The notes: a model not told the origin generated them from the sequence alone. Shown: positions 35,191-45,190, numbered from the stretch's first letter. The stretch: DNA of 64,000 bases from CAYFIW01 sp964500645 (GCA_964500645.1 CAZCOH010000001.1:62001-126000), one strand, 5' to 3'. Numbers and translations are program-made.

Positions 35191-35979
35191 ATGAGAGAAT
35201 TGGAAGGAAAAATTGCTATTATCACTGGCGGTGCCCAAGGAATAGGAGCAGCGGGAGCCAAAGAATTGGCTTTTCAGGGCGCTTCGGTAACGATAATGGA
35301 TATCGATGAGAAGGCAGCCATAGCGACGACCGAAGCCATAAACGCTTCTGGAGGAGTCGCCGTTGCCGTAATAGCTGATGCTTCAACATCCGAAGGATGT
35401 CAAAAAGCCGTATCAAGGACACTCTCAGAATATGATGGAGTAGATATCCTTTTTAATAATGTAGGAATACAACCAGTTAATTCATATACAAACATTGAAA
35501 ATACATCTGAGGAAATGTGGGACAGAATTATTGCAGTAAATCTCAAAAGCAGATTCCTTATGGCAAAATACTGCATTCCTATCATGCGAAAACGTGGAGG
35601 AGGCGTCGTTATAAGTACAGCAAGTGTGCAAGGACAACAATCTGCCAACCTTGTACCAGCTTATGCGGCAAGTAAGGGAGGCGACTTATCCCTCACAAGA
35701 CAAATGGCTCTGGACTACGCCCAAGACAATATTCGGGTAGTTTCAGTTTGTCCTGGGGGAGTAGACACCCCTCTATGGCGCGATTCTGTCCTAAGCTCTG
35801 GAAGAGACGTTGAAACAGCGTTATTAGAATCAGGGTCCACTCATCCTATAGGCCGAATTGGAAATACTACTGATATAGCGAAAGTAGTTGCTTTCCTGGC
35901 AAGCGATAAAGCGGATTTTATAACTGGCACATTTATTAACGTGGACGGAGGCATAATGGCGAAAGGATCATGGGCATAA
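35191..35979 (+). CDS. Short-chain dehydrogenase/reductase
   Basis: The 262-residue product has the NAD(P)-binding motif ITGGAQGIGAAGAKEL, NNVG, and the catalytic Ser/Tyr/Lys set in STASVQGQQSANLVPAYAASKGG. The PGG segment and the C-terminal GTFINVDGGI are typical. Classical SDR fold; it interconverts an alcohol and a ketone. AGGAGC precedes the ATG. No further substrate hint is visible. Confidence 0.92.
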   Translation: MRELEGKIAIITGGAQGIGAAGAKELAFQGASVTIMDIDEKAAIATTEAINASGGVAVAVIADASTSEGCQKAVSRTLSEYDGVDILFNNVGIQPVNSYTNIENTSEEMWDRIIAVNLKSRFLMAKYCIPIMRKRGGGVVISTASVQGQQSANLVPAYAASKGGDLSLTRQMALDYAQDNIRVVSVCPGGVDTPLWRDSVLSSGRDVETALLESGSTHPIGRIGNTTDIAKVVAFLASDKADFITGTFINVDGGIMAKGSWA

Positions 35980-36001
35980 ACCTCAGAAACCTGATCAATC
36001 C

Positions 36002-36802
36002 TTACTCACCTGTGTAAGAAGGATTTCTTTTTTCCAAGAATGCACTTACTGCTTCGAGTTGATCCTTTGTTCCGTACATTGGATCCCCCGCGTCATCTTC
36101 GTTAGCAATGACATCATGCCAGTCTGGCATTACCTGCCTCATTAACTTTTTGGTATTTTGAACCGCAAGTGGAGGATTCAAAGATATCTCTTCTGCCAAA
36201 GCTATTGCCTCCGACATAAGATCTTCTGAGGAAACGACCTTGCTGACTAAGCCATTTTGGAAAGCCCAGTCGGCATCGTAAATCCGTCCAGTTAAAGACA
36301 TTTCTGCTGCAACTGCGTGTCCAGATATCGCCATAATAGTCGAAGAAGCAGCAGTATCTGGGACAAGCCCTCTTCTAACAAAAATTGCGGAAAATCTGGC
36401 ATCTGAAGACGCAATCCTTATGTCACTCGCCAGGGCTATAGATAGGCCTGCACCCACTGCTGCGCCATTTACAGCAGCGATTACCGGCTGAGGTAAATTC
36501 CTTAAAGCGGGAGCCAATTCCTGTATTCTCTTTCCGGAACGTCCTCTGACAACAGAATCTCTTCTGTTTTCAGAACCCTGAGAAGCCATCCTTGACAAAT
36601 CAGCCCCCGAACAAAACCCTCTTCCTTGTCCGGTCAATATCACGGCACGAATCTGAGGAAATTTATGGCCGATTGTTTCTATAACTTTGTGAAACTCCTG
36701 AGTCAATTCACGGTTAAGAGCGTTCATCATTTCCGGGCGTTTCAGAGTGATAACGGCTGTGTGATCCTCTAAAGATAGATCGAGATTTTTATAGTCATTC
36801 AT
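36002..36802 (-). CDS. Enoyl-CoA hydratase/isomerase
   Basis: The 266-residue crotonase-fold product has TGQGRGFCSGADLSRMA and VNGAAVGAGLSIALASDIRIASSDARFSAIFVRRGLVPDTAASS, which form the oxyanion hole and active-site helix. The position usually held by the second catalytic Glu is Asp (PDTAAS), as in isomerase/PaaG-like members. It likely hydrates or isomerises a CoA thioester. GGAGCA precedes the ATG. It lies 57 bp upstream in sequence from the end of the molybdenum hydroxylase cluster and may belong to that unit. Confidence 0.9.
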   Translation of the reverse strand: MNDYKNLDLSLEDHTAVITLKRPEMMNALNRELTQEFHKVIETIGHKFPQIRAVILTGQGRGFCSGADLSRMASQGSENRRDSVVRGRSGKRIQELAPALRNLPQPVIAAVNGAAVGAGLSIALASDIRIASSDARFSAIFVRRGLVPDTAASSTIMAISGHAVAAEMSLTGRIYDADWAFQNGLVSKVVSSEDLMSEAIALAEEISLNPPLAVQNTKKLMRQVMPDWHDVIANEDDAGDPMYGTKDQLEAVSAFLEKRNPSYTGE

Positions 36803-36859
36803 GCAAACTGCTCCGCAACCATTAGGCTTATTTACAACAATAACACGAACATTCCAAAG

Positions 36860-37843
36860 TTACTCAGAAGATATGATTTGGGATAGCGACCTTTGTAAAT
36901 ATGCTTTGCAAATCAATATTTTGTAGTTATTTGGATCTGAAGGTTGTGTTTCACGCATGAAAAGGTCATTCACATACCCGAAGTCTAGTTCATCAAAATC
37001 AAGTTGCTCCAAATAATTCTCTATGAGACTAAGCCTCATTGGAATTGGTGCTATACCTCCTAAAGAAACTCTAGCCGAAAGTATTTTTCTTTTATCCTTT
37101 CGTAAGGCAACAGCGACGCTGGCCAATGCAAAATCCATCGATTGTCTTTCTTTGGCTTTCATAAATACCGTAGAGTTATCTAAAGATTCTGCTGGTATTT
37201 CGATGGAAACCAATATCTCACCAGATGACAAAATGTTTTCTCTAGTAACATCAACATCTGGGCTAATAAAAAATTCCGAGATTGGCACCACTTTCTCAGA
37301 AGAGCCAGAAAATATAGTCAATTTAGCATCCAAAACCATGAGGGCTGTTGCTGTGTCAGACGGATGAACAATAATACATTTTCCTTTTCCAAGGGCTGCA
37401 TGATATCGGTCTAAACCCCCAATTGCATAACAGCGATCGCCACCTTTCTTCAAGCAATCAAAACTCTTATTCCGATAATACCAACATCTCGGACGTTGAC
37501 AGAGATTACCACCCAAGGTTCCCTGATTTCTAATCTGAGTGGTAGCAACAGATTCCGCTGCTTCAGCGAGAGCGCGGCAGCGTAATCTAATTTCATTATT
37601 TGACGCGATGTCAGATAAAGTAACCATTGATCCTATTTTCAAACTTCTTTCAGTCCAAACTATTCCATAAAGTTCCTCTATCTTCTTTAGACCTACTAAT
37701 CCAGTTGGCTCTAACGTTCCATTTTTCATTTCGCCTATTAAGTCTGTACTACCCGAAATCAACCTGCGTCCCTTATCAGCATCTAAAATCATGGAAGCCT
37801 CTTCGAGGGTATTAGGACTAAAATATTCGAATGATTTCAACAT
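36860..37843 (-). CDS. Molybdenum hydroxylase FAD-binding subunit (CoxM/HcrB-like)
   Basis: ATG 37843 overlaps the large-subunit stop as TGATG, with AAAGGAA upstream. The 327-residue product has the PCMH-type FAD domain (GSTDLIGEMKNG, TTQIRNQGTLGGNLCQ) and the CO-dehydrogenase flavoprotein C-terminal domain. The segment from CQRPRCWYYRN to KGKCIIVHPSD holds five Cys, including C-x7-C in CLKKGGDRC. Such an insertion recalls the extra [4Fe-4S] site of 4-hydroxybenzoyl-CoA reductase beta subunits. It passes electrons from the iron-sulfur subunit to the acceptor. Confidence 0.92.
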   Translation of the reverse strand: MLKSFEYFSPNTLEEASMILDADKGRRLISGSTDLIGEMKNGTLEPTGLVGLKKIEELYGIVWTERSLKIGSMVTLSDIASNNEIRLRCRALAEAAESVATTQIRNQGTLGGNLCQRPRCWYYRNKSFDCLKKGGDRCYAIGGLDRYHAALGKGKCIIVHPSDTATALMVLDAKLTIFSGSSEKVVPISEFFISPDVDVTRENILSSGEILVSIEIPAESLDNSTVFMKAKERQSMDFALASVAVALRKDKRKILSARVSLGGIAPIPMRLSLIENYLEQLDFDELDFGYVNDLFMRETQPSDPNNYKILICKAYLQRSLSQIISSE

Positions 37844-40092
37844 CAATTCCTTTTATTGACCAAAGCATTCAACAATTTGTCAGGCGTGATAGGAAGCTCA
37901 TTAATACGTACTCCCACTGCCTGATATATAGCATTAGCAATTGCAGGTGCGGGTCCTATACTTGGGGGTTCTCCTAAAGACTTAGCCCCATAAGGCCCCA
38001 CCTTATCTATGTTACTTGTAAAGAAAACATCTATGTCAGGAGAATCCAATATTGTCGGACTCTTGTGCTCCAAGAAACTTGAGTTAAGCAAAATACCTGT
38101 TGAAGGGTCTAATTCGACATCTTCTAGGAGGGCAAATCCCAACATCTGTGATATACCACCTTTTACCTGATTTTCTGCCATACGAGGATTTATTATTCGA
38201 CCCGAATCATGGACAGCAACATATTTCATGATTTCAATTTTGCCAGTATCTATATCAACTGATAGCTTTACAAAATGTGCACCAAATGAATTAACAACGT
38301 AATCTGGGCTACCTGGTTCTACTGAAGCGTTGGCTGTTAAAACAGATCCAGATTCAAGCAACTCGTATAAACCTACAGAACCACCTGATGTGGAAACGAC
38401 CCTATCGGTCAAAATTGAACACACATCAGTTTTCTGGCCCATCTTCGCAGCAGCCAATGAAATTATTTTGTCCCTCAATTTTTCTGAAGCTGCCTTCACG
38501 GCTAAGCCTCCAGAGAAAGTAACGGTTGAACCTGCCGTCAATGATGCATCAGGAGTTAGATCGGTATCGGAGGGAACAACTTCTATCGAATCGTATTTAG
38601 TACAAAGAACTTCAGCCGCTATTTGCAGTAAGACAGTAGTGCTCCCTTCCCCGACATCCATGTAACCTGTAGAAAGCTTATAGATACCTGACGAATCCAT
38701 AGAAATAGATGCATTTGACTGGCTGCCTGGGCCTCCCCTGTAAAGAAACATTGACATGCCTTTTCCCACACGGATTCTAGATTGGGTATCTATAGAATCA
38801 TTTTGCCACCAGCACAGCTCATTTGAGCCTATCTCTAAACACTCCCTAAGTCCATTTGATGAAAATGGGATACCTCCCTCTACTGGCTGTGTGTCTATTA
38901 CTTCGCCTAGTGGAGTTGTTCTCTCTCCGGGTTGTCCTTCGGGTCCCACATGATTTCTAAGACGAAATTCTAAAGGGTCTATACCTAATTTTTCAGCTGC
39001 CTTGTCAGCAACCGACTCTAAGGCAAAATGACCTTGTGGAGCTCCTAACGCTCTGTAGGAGCCGGCAGTAGGTGTGTTCGTATAAACTAAATATCCTTCA
39101 TAACGTACATTTGGGCATCTGTATAGATATAAAGCTCCCTGTCCCGCCCGCCTAGCAACTCCTGGACCTGAAGATAGATATGCACCTGTATTCATAACAG
39201 TGGTCGCGTGAATAGCAGTAATATCTCCGGAATTTTTGACCCCCATTTTTAATGTGGTGGTGGTAGCATGGCGTCTTCTGCCAGCCACAAATTCTTCTTC
39301 TCTAGTCAGTTCTAATCTAACAGGTCTATTAGACTGAATAGATAGCAGAGAAGCTATTATCGAAATTCTTGTTTCGTCTTTGCCTCCATACCCTCCACCC
39401 ATATATGGGCCGATCACCCTGATCGATTCAATATCCATGCCTAGCGCATTCGCTATATTTTTCCTATCAGAATGAATCCCTCTACTCGATTTCCAGATAG
39501 TAAGATTAGTTCCATTCCAGTGAGCAAGAACCGATCTTGGCTCTATAGGGGCAGGACTATGACCAGGCGTAGAAAAAGATTCTTCCAATATGAAATCAGC
39601 AGCATCAAAACCCTCTTCAACGTTTCCTCTCGCCTCTATTAAAGGTCCCCCATTCACCAGGTTACTATCTCCATGTATGGGTTCAGACCCATCAGATAAT
39701 GCTTGATCTGTAGTCAAACAAAATGACAATTTTTCGTACTCAACATTTATGAGAGTTATAGCTTCAGAGGCAGCAAGTTGGGTTTCAGCTGCAACAGCTG
39801 CTACCTCATCACCAACAAACCTCACTTTTGTATCCAATATCGGCACGTCAGGCGCCACTTTGCCGGTAGGTACGTTAAAGGGTGTTAGTACAGCTTTGAT
39901 ACCAGGATGTGAAGATGCTTTCTGAGAATCAATGCTTCTAACAATTGCATGTGGATGAGGACTCCTGAGTATACGACCATAAAGCATATTTGGCAGGGAT
40001 ATATCAGACGAATATTCTGCTTTGCCGGTCACCTTATCTGTCAAATCCCATCTGGTGGATGAGATACCTATTGAAGAATATGAGTCACCCAT
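37843..40092 (-). CDS. Molybdenum hydroxylase large subunit (xanthine dehydrogenase/CoxL family)
   Basis: ATG 40092 (MGDSYSSIGISSTRWD) is used: it has AAGGAAA upstream and overlaps the small-subunit stop. The 749-residue product has the full molybdopterin-binding domains: GKAEYSSDI, GGGYGGKDETRISIIASLL, PTAGSYRALGAPQGHFALES and the C-terminal GAKSLGEPPSIGPAPAIANAI containing the catalytic Glu. The active loop is not the AYxCSFR of form I CO dehydrogenase, so CO is not the likely substrate. It hydroxylates an aromatic or heterocyclic compound using water as oxygen donor. Confidence 0.93.
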   Translation of the reverse strand: MGDSYSSIGISSTRWDLTDKVTGKAEYSSDISLPNMLYGRILRSPHPHAIVRSIDSQKASSHPGIKAVLTPFNVPTGKVAPDVPILDTKVRFVGDEVAAVAAETQLAASEAITLINVEYEKLSFCLTTDQALSDGSEPIHGDSNLVNGGPLIEARGNVEEGFDAADFILEESFSTPGHSPAPIEPRSVLAHWNGTNLTIWKSSRGIHSDRKNIANALGMDIESIRVIGPYMGGGYGGKDETRISIIASLLSIQSNRPVRLELTREEEFVAGRRRHATTTTLKMGVKNSGDITAIHATTVMNTGAYLSSGPGVARRAGQGALYLYRCPNVRYEGYLVYTNTPTAGSYRALGAPQGHFALESVADKAAEKLGIDPLEFRLRNHVGPEGQPGERTTPLGEVIDTQPVEGGIPFSSNGLRECLEIGSNELCWWQNDSIDTQSRIRVGKGMSMFLYRGGPGSQSNASISMDSSGIYKLSTGYMDVGEGSTTVLLQIAAEVLCTKYDSIEVVPSDTDLTPDASLTAGSTVTFSGGLAVKAASEKLRDKIISLAAAKMGQKTDVCSILTDRVVSTSGGSVGLYELLESGSVLTANASVEPGSPDYVVNSFGAHFVKLSVDIDTGKIEIMKYVAVHDSGRIINPRMAENQVKGGISQMLGFALLEDVELDPSTGILLNSSFLEHKSPTILDSPDIDVFFTSNIDKVGPYGAKSLGEPPSIGPAPAIANAIYQAVGVRINELPITPDKLLNALVNKRN

Positions 40093-40585
40093 CTTTGAGT
40101 TTCCTTGACGCTGATCGGACAGAGTCCATAATAGCGGCATAGGCATTACACCTGCAAAGATTGCCGCCTAAAGCAAGCGAGATTTCTTCGTCGGAAGGAT
40201 TTTGGTTTGTTTCAAGCAATCCTACGGTACTCATAATAAATCCTGGAGTACAAAATCCACATTGGCCACCATCGTTTTCTATAAATGCTATTTGGACAGG
40301 ATTTAGGCAAGTACCATCGGAAATACCTTCTATTGTTGTGACTTCACATCCTTCGAGTTCAACAGCTAATATCTGACAGGCATTAACAGCTTTGCCATTT
40401 AGTATGACCGTACACGTCCCGCACTCACCTTGATCACACCCTTTTTTCGCCCCCGTAAGACCAAGATGCATTCTAAGAACGTCAAGTAATGTCCATTGAG
40501 TTTCTAGAAACAAAGAATGCTGGCAATCATTCACTCTGAGTGAAAGTTCAAAAAAATTATCTTTACTAACCAAACGACTTCCCAA
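40085..40585 (-). CDS. Molybdenum hydroxylase [2Fe-2S] subunit (CoxS-like)
   Basis: The 166-residue product has the plant-ferredoxin-like cluster motif CDQGECGTCTVILNGKAVNAC and the second cluster C-terminal set GQCGFCTPGF plus LCRCNAY. Start is TTG 40585 with no good ribosome site, so the first few residues are uncertain. It overlaps the large subunit by 8 bp. The gene order small-large-medium differs from the coxMSL order and is common in other molybdenum hydroxylases. Confidence 0.92.
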   Translation of the reverse strand: MGSRLVSKDNFFELSLRVNDCQHSLFLETQWTLLDVLRMHLGLTGAKKGCDQGECGTCTVILNGKAVNACQILAVELEGCEVTTIEGISDGTCLNPVQIAFIENDGGQCGFCTPGFIMSTVGLLETNQNPSDEEISLALGGNLCRCNAYAAIMDSVRSASRKLKDG

Positions 40586-40597
40586 TTTTAGATTTTT

Positions 40598-41614
40598 TTA
40601 TTGATGTTGAACTGCAAGTATCCACATTGGTTCACTGCCAACTTCATATCGATCTATCAATTCCAGTGCGCCCTGCCCATCAATCTTGAACGCTGATACG
40701 AATCCAGAATCCAACCCGGCTGAATATAAATATTGACCGGTTAAGTCTATCGTCAAAACTCTAGGAACGGGTTCTGTAGATGTTCTGCCATTTTGGGCAA
40801 TTAACCCCGTTTTTGAATCAACAACAAATCCCGCAATGGAATCATGACCTCTGTTCGGAGCGAACAAATATTTACCATCAGGTGTGATATTTAGTTGTGC
40901 ACAACTATTAACTCCACCGTAATGCATAGGTAGGGTGGTTTCTGTTTGAAGTTCTAGCATGTTACCTGTATCTATGTCATAAGAATAAGAAGTAACACTG
41001 CATTCCTGTTCATTTGAAAAGTATGCAAACTTTCCATTTGGATGAAAAACATAGTGCCTTGGGCCTCTATTATCCGGTTGGCCGACCTGCTTAGGCTGGT
41101 TTGGAACCAATTTTCCATCGGTTTGATCAAATTTAAATAGCTTTATGGTATTTAATCCTTCCTCACCAGCGATATGGGGCAACATGACAAACTTGTTAGC
41201 ATGGTCAGTCATGACACAATGTGCCCCAGGCCCAGTAGGAATCCAGTTCACTTCGCCTTCAAATTTACCTTGATGGATCTTTTGGACACTAACAGCACCT
41301 GCATTGTAGTAGGCGCCAAAAATATGTTGTCTGGTTTTATCCAGAGATATGTAGCAAGGATCACCAATCAGTTCAGGGCTGTCTGAATAGTGATTGAGAG
41401 AGCCATCTGCGTAATCAATAAAATAAGAGGACATAACAGGAACATCCCTCCTACCAACATAGAGAATATGTTTTTCATCATCGACAGCCAATGGTGCCGG
41501 TCGGCCGCTAACAGAAGTTTGAGAAAGGAAATTTAACTTCCCACTCAAGGAATCAATCTCCCAAGATGAAACACAATCATCACCAGCCAACGCGAAAAAT
41601 AAAATTTGCCTCAT
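40598..41614 (-). CDS. Lactonase-family beta-propeller (6-phosphogluconolactonase-like)
   Basis: The 338-residue product has seven propeller blades with repeated strands such as YLFAPNRGHDSIAGFVVD and the signature GPRHYVFHPNGKFAYFSNEQECSVTSY. It resembles YbhE-type 6-phosphogluconolactonases, but this fold hydrolyses many lactones. GGGAAGGGA precedes the ATG. Transcribed directly before the molybdenum hydroxylase with 12 bp between, it could open a lactone ring made or used in that pathway. Confidence 0.87.
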   Translation of the reverse strand: MRQILFFALAGDDCVSSWEIDSLSGKLNFLSQTSVSGRPAPLAVDDEKHILYVGRRDVPVMSSYFIDYADGSLNHYSDSPELIGDPCYISLDKTRQHIFGAYYNAGAVSVQKIHQGKFEGEVNWIPTGPGAHCVMTDHANKFVMLPHIAGEEGLNTIKLFKFDQTDGKLVPNQPKQVGQPDNRGPRHYVFHPNGKFAYFSNEQECSVTSYSYDIDTGNMLELQTETTLPMHYGGVNSCAQLNITPDGKYLFAPNRGHDSIAGFVVDSKTGLIAQNGRTSTEPVPRVLTIDLTGQYLYSAGLDSGFVSAFKIDGQGALELIDRYEVGSEPMWILAVQHQ

Positions 41615-41789
41615 GAAGGTCCCTTCCCACCATTCGTAGTGGTCCTAGAAAATACGCTCAAGTCAATCTTAACAGCCAAAAAAGACTACTCACCTTCAGC
41701 AGAACTCGATTAGATGATTCCCAAAGAAGTCTTTGGGCAATAGAATTGTTTGGATGTATTAATGATTCTATGAAAGGCAACCGACGCTA

Positions 41790-43214
41790 GTGAGTATTTC
41801 TGAGCAACAAAATGTGAGTTTTTTTAGGAAGCGTTGGTCAAGAGAAAATGGTTATAAACAGGTCCTCTTAATCGCATTCCCACTGATTTTAAGTACCGGA
41901 TCATGGTCTATCCAGCAATTCGTAGACAGAATGTACCTGTCATGGTACTCACCTGATGCTTTGGCTGCTGCGATGCCCACCGGAATCCTTAGCTTTACTA
42001 TAGTCGCTATTTTTCTTGGCACTTCCGGCTACGCCAGCACTTTTGTTGCTCAATATACTGGAGCTGGGAGACCCGAAAGAGTCGGTCCTGCAATGTGGCA
42101 AGGAATTTATTTTGCAATTATAGGTGGGCTGGTAGTCTCCTCAACTTTCTTCCTTGCTGACCCTATTTTTGATGCTGTTGGCCACGAGGATAATGTTAAA
42201 GCACTCGAAAAGGAATACTGGAAGTACCTTGCGATAGGAGGATTTCTACCGATAGGCAGAGCCGCTGTCTCATCATTCTTTAACGGTAGGGGTAAAACAT
42301 ATCCTGTCATGTGGGCAAGTTTGGCTGGTATGTCGATGAATGTGGTTTTAAATTACATACTAATTTTTGGAAAACTGGGATTTCCTGAAATGGGAATAGG
42401 TGGAGCGGGGTTAGCTACGATCATATCGGAAATGTTTAGCCTCATTATTCTTTTCTATATGGCTCTTTCAGGAGAAAATAATGCTAGGTTCAACACAATT
42501 TCAGGCTGTCGTTTCGATAAGCCATTGTTTCTAAGACTAATCAGATTTGGAATGCCAAACGGCATCCAGTTTTTTCTAGACATAGCCGCTTTTTCTATTT
42601 TCATCCTACTTATTGGCAGGCTTGGCACTCCGGAATTAGCAGCTTCAAACATTGCTTTAAACGTCAGCATGCTCTCATTTATGCCTATGATCGGTATGGG
42701 AATCACAGTGTCAATATTGGTCGGACAATCGTTGGGTGGCAACAGACCAGACATGGCTAGCAGGGCTACCTTCTCTGCTATGCAAATGGCATTTATATAT
42801 ATGGGCAGTATTGCTTGTTTATATTTAGTCGTGCCTCAATTATTCATATATCCATTTTCTGCTAATGCAGATCCTGCTGAATTTCAAGAGATTAAAGTCC
42901 ACGCCATGACAGCCATGAAATTCGTTGCTGCCTGGGCTCTTCTGGATTCCATAGCCATAGTAATATCATCGGCTTTAAAGGGGGCTGGAGACACAAAATT
43001 TATCATGTTGGCAATAATTGGACTGTCTATTATTTTCTTGATATTACCAACTTACCTCGCTCTAGAAGTATTTGATCTAGGCTTGAAGGCTGCATGGTCG
43101 GCTGGATTGGCTTATATAATCAGTTTGTCTGTTGCATACGGCCTCAGATATAAATCTGGAAAGTGGATGTCTATGAGAGTAATAGAGCAACCATCATCTC
43201 TTACTAAAGAATAA
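41790..43214 (+). CDS. MATE-family multidrug/metabolite efflux transporter
   Basis: The 474-residue product starts GTG 41790. It has 12 predicted membrane segments in two related halves (first: IAFPLILSTGSWSIQQFVDRMYLSWYSP; second: IRFGMPNGIQFFLDIAAFSIFILLIGRLGTPELAASNIALNV). These are MATE hallmarks, and the fold is NorM-like. It exports organic cations or metabolites using Na+ or H+. A short AT-rich hairpin lies after its stop. Confidence 0.9.
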   Translation: MSISEQQNVSFFRKRWSRENGYKQVLLIAFPLILSTGSWSIQQFVDRMYLSWYSPDALAAAMPTGILSFTIVAIFLGTSGYASTFVAQYTGAGRPERVGPAMWQGIYFAIIGGLVVSSTFFLADPIFDAVGHEDNVKALEKEYWKYLAIGGFLPIGRAAVSSFFNGRGKTYPVMWASLAGMSMNVVLNYILIFGKLGFPEMGIGGAGLATIISEMFSLIILFYMALSGENNARFNTISGCRFDKPLFLRLIRFGMPNGIQFFLDIAAFSIFILLIGRLGTPELAASNIALNVSMLSFMPMIGMGITVSILVGQSLGGNRPDMASRATFSAMQMAFIYMGSIACLYLVVPQLFIYPFSANADPAEFQEIKVHAMTAMKFVAAWALLDSIAIVISSALKGAGDTKFIMLAIIGLSIIFLILPTYLALEVFDLGLKAAWSAGLAYIISLSVAYGLRYKSGKWMSMRVIEQPSSLTKE

Positions 43215-43222
43215 TCTGTCCG

Positions 43223-43245
43223 TAAATTCTTTGTATAAGAATTTA
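43223..43245 (+). terminator. Weak AT-rich hairpin after the MATE gene
   Basis: TAAATTCTT and AAGAATTTA pair over 9 bp with a TGTAT loop, starting 9 nt after the stop, followed by TTTGG. Low GC makes it a weak terminator at best. Confidence 0.35.
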
Positions 43246-43270
43246 TTTGGTAACTTATTGGGAGGGAAAT

Positions 43271-44593
43271 ATGTCAAAAAAACAACCTAACATAATATTA
43301 ATCATGTCGGATGACCTTGGTTACGAGGTAGTCGGGGCAAACGGAGGCACCTCTTACCAAACTCCCAACTTAGACAAACTAGCCAGTTCCGGAATGCGAT
43401 TCGAAAATGCGCATGTAATGCCTCTATGTACACCAACAAGAGTATCAATGATGACAGGCAAATATAATTTCAGAAATTACATCGGGTTCGGCTTGATCAA
43501 ACCTGGTGAAATAACATTTGGTCATCTTATGTCAGAAGCAGGCTACAACACTTGCATATCTGGGAAATGGCAACTTTTCTCATACAATCCACCAGATCAA
43601 GAACCTGAAATGCGATCAAAAGGCCAAAGAATTGAGGACTCAGGATTCGATGAATATTGCGTCTGGCACGCACATCACACTGAAGAAAAAGGGTCTCGCT
43701 ACAAAAACCCTGTTATATATCAAAATGGAGATTTCAGAACCGATACAGAGGGAAGATATGGAGAAGATATTTTCCATGAATATATCGAGGATTTTATTGA
43801 TCGTAATAAAGACGACGATAATCCTTTTTTTGTGTACTGGCCAATGGCCGCCACCCACAAACCTCATGAACCAACACCAGACAGTCCTGAATGGGATTCC
43901 TTTGACCCCCCAGCGAATAGAACGATAGGAGCAAAAACCTTCGATGAACTTGAGGGATGGCAAACAGAGTCAGCAACTGACGATCCTCGCTTTTACAGAG
44001 ATATGGTCGAATATCATGACAAAGTAATCGGCAAATTAATAGATTATCTTGACGCAAATAACTTAAGTGAAGATACATTGGTGATTTATGTTGGTGACAA
44101 CGGCAGCCCACACGATGTTTGCTCAATGGTTCACGAACATAATGAAATATGTGGTGGTAAAGGAAAAACCAACGACCGGGGGACTCATGTCCCCTTAATA
44201 TGCAGCATGCCCGGAACGGTACCTTCCGGTAGCGTTCAAGTTGATATGGTGGAATCCACCGATTTTTTGCCCACCATGTTTGAGGCAGCAGGTCTAAAAT
44301 TTCCACCTGGTTATTTGATAGACGGGGTTTCATTTTATCCCCAACTTACTGGCCAAAAAGGGACTCCAAGGGACTGGATGTTTTTTCATTTCGAACCCAT
44401 GAACGCCAGATCTCCAGAAAAAAACAGAATCAGATTTATCAGAGACCATGCATGGAAACTATATGAAACTGGGGAACTATATGATCTGAAGTCTGATCTA
44501 GATGAAGACTTGCCCATTTATGAATCTGAAGACACCCCAGATCAGGCATTAGCAAGAACCAATCTAAAGCCGGTATTTGATGATATGAAATGA
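43271..44593 (+). CDS. Sulfatase (type I, Cys-type)
   Basis: ATG 43271 (MSKKQPNIILIMSDDLG) has GGGAGGG upstream and is preferred to an ATG-less extension. The 440-residue product has metal ligands MSDDLG and VGDNGSPHD, the formylglycine motif Cys-Thr-Pro-Thr-Arg (Cys53), and GKWQLFSY. It is about 300 residues shorter than the sulfatase at 7887 and lacks the C-terminal jelly-roll. No signal peptide is visible. It cleaves sulfate esters of a carbohydrate or aromatic compound. Confidence 0.92.
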   Translation: MSKKQPNIILIMSDDLGYEVVGANGGTSYQTPNLDKLASSGMRFENAHVMPLCTPTRVSMMTGKYNFRNYIGFGLIKPGEITFGHLMSEAGYNTCISGKWQLFSYNPPDQEPEMRSKGQRIEDSGFDEYCVWHAHHTEEKGSRYKNPVIYQNGDFRTDTEGRYGEDIFHEYIEDFIDRNKDDDNPFFVYWPMAATHKPHEPTPDSPEWDSFDPPANRTIGAKTFDELEGWQTESATDDPRFYRDMVEYHDKVIGKLIDYLDANNLSEDTLVIYVGDNGSPHDVCSMVHEHNEICGGKGKTNDRGTHVPLICSMPGTVPSGSVQVDMVESTDFLPTMFEAAGLKFPPGYLIDGVSFYPQLTGQKGTPRDWMFFHFEPMNARSPEKNRIRFIRDHAWKLYETGELYDLKSDLDEDLPIYESEDTPDQALARTNLKPVFDDMK

Positions 44594-44629
44594 CCTTTTA
44601 TCATGTCAGAATATCAAAAAAGATCGATC

Positions 44630-45040
44630 TTAGGATTCGTCCTTTGAAAGATTAATGGAAGCGGAGTTAATACAGTAGCGAAGACCAGTAGGCTGAGGAC
44701 CATCAGGAAAAACGTGTCCTAAATGCGCTCCGCATGATTGACACATCACTTCTGTTCGTTTCATACCAAACGAATTATCTGTCTCTTCTTCAATTTGTTC
44801 TTCAACCAGAGGAGCGTAAAAGCTAGGCCAACCGCACATTGAGTCAAACTTCGCATCAGAAGAGAATAAATCCTCACCACAACAAATACACTGATACACA
44901 CCCTCTTCATTTGTGTTCCAGTACTCTCCAGTGAAAGCTCGTTCAGTCGCCTTGTTTCGAGTAACCTCGTATTGGAGCGGGGTCAGCTTATCCTTATATT
45001 GTTCATCTGACCTGGGGTCTAAATTGCTCTCATCTGCCAT
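44630..45040 (-). CDS. msrB: Peptide-methionine (R)-S-oxide reductase
   Basis: ATG 45040 has GGAG 7 bp upstream. The 136-residue product shows the two zinc CxxC pairs (YQCICCGEDLF and CQSCGAHLGHVF), the CGWPSFYAP motif and catalytic Cys in GLRYCINSASINL. It repairs oxidised methionine with thioredoxin. It diverges from a flavin monooxygenase gene across a region with a perfect 20-bp palindrome. Confidence 0.94.
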   Translation of the reverse strand: MADESNLDPRSDEQYKDKLTPLQYEVTRNKATERAFTGEYWNTNEEGVYQCICCGEDLFSSDAKFDSMCGWPSFYAPLVEEQIEEETDNSFGMKRTEVMCQSCGAHLGHVFPDGPQPTGLRYCINSASINLSKDES

Positions 45041-45190
45041 TACCAATCTCCAGGATTTACATTTTTATGTTTTATTCCCATTCATCTAAAGTTTTGATTC
45101 AATCAGGAGACGTAACCTAAACTGAAAACAAATACTATCATCAAACCCAAGAAAACATCCAAAGAAAAAATCACATGGGATTTAGTAATC

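Noticed and set aside
37843..40585. Carbon monoxide dehydrogenase
   Set aside because: Subunit types fit, but the large subunit lacks the AYxCSFR active-site loop of true CO dehydrogenase, so a general molybdenum hydroxylase call is safer.
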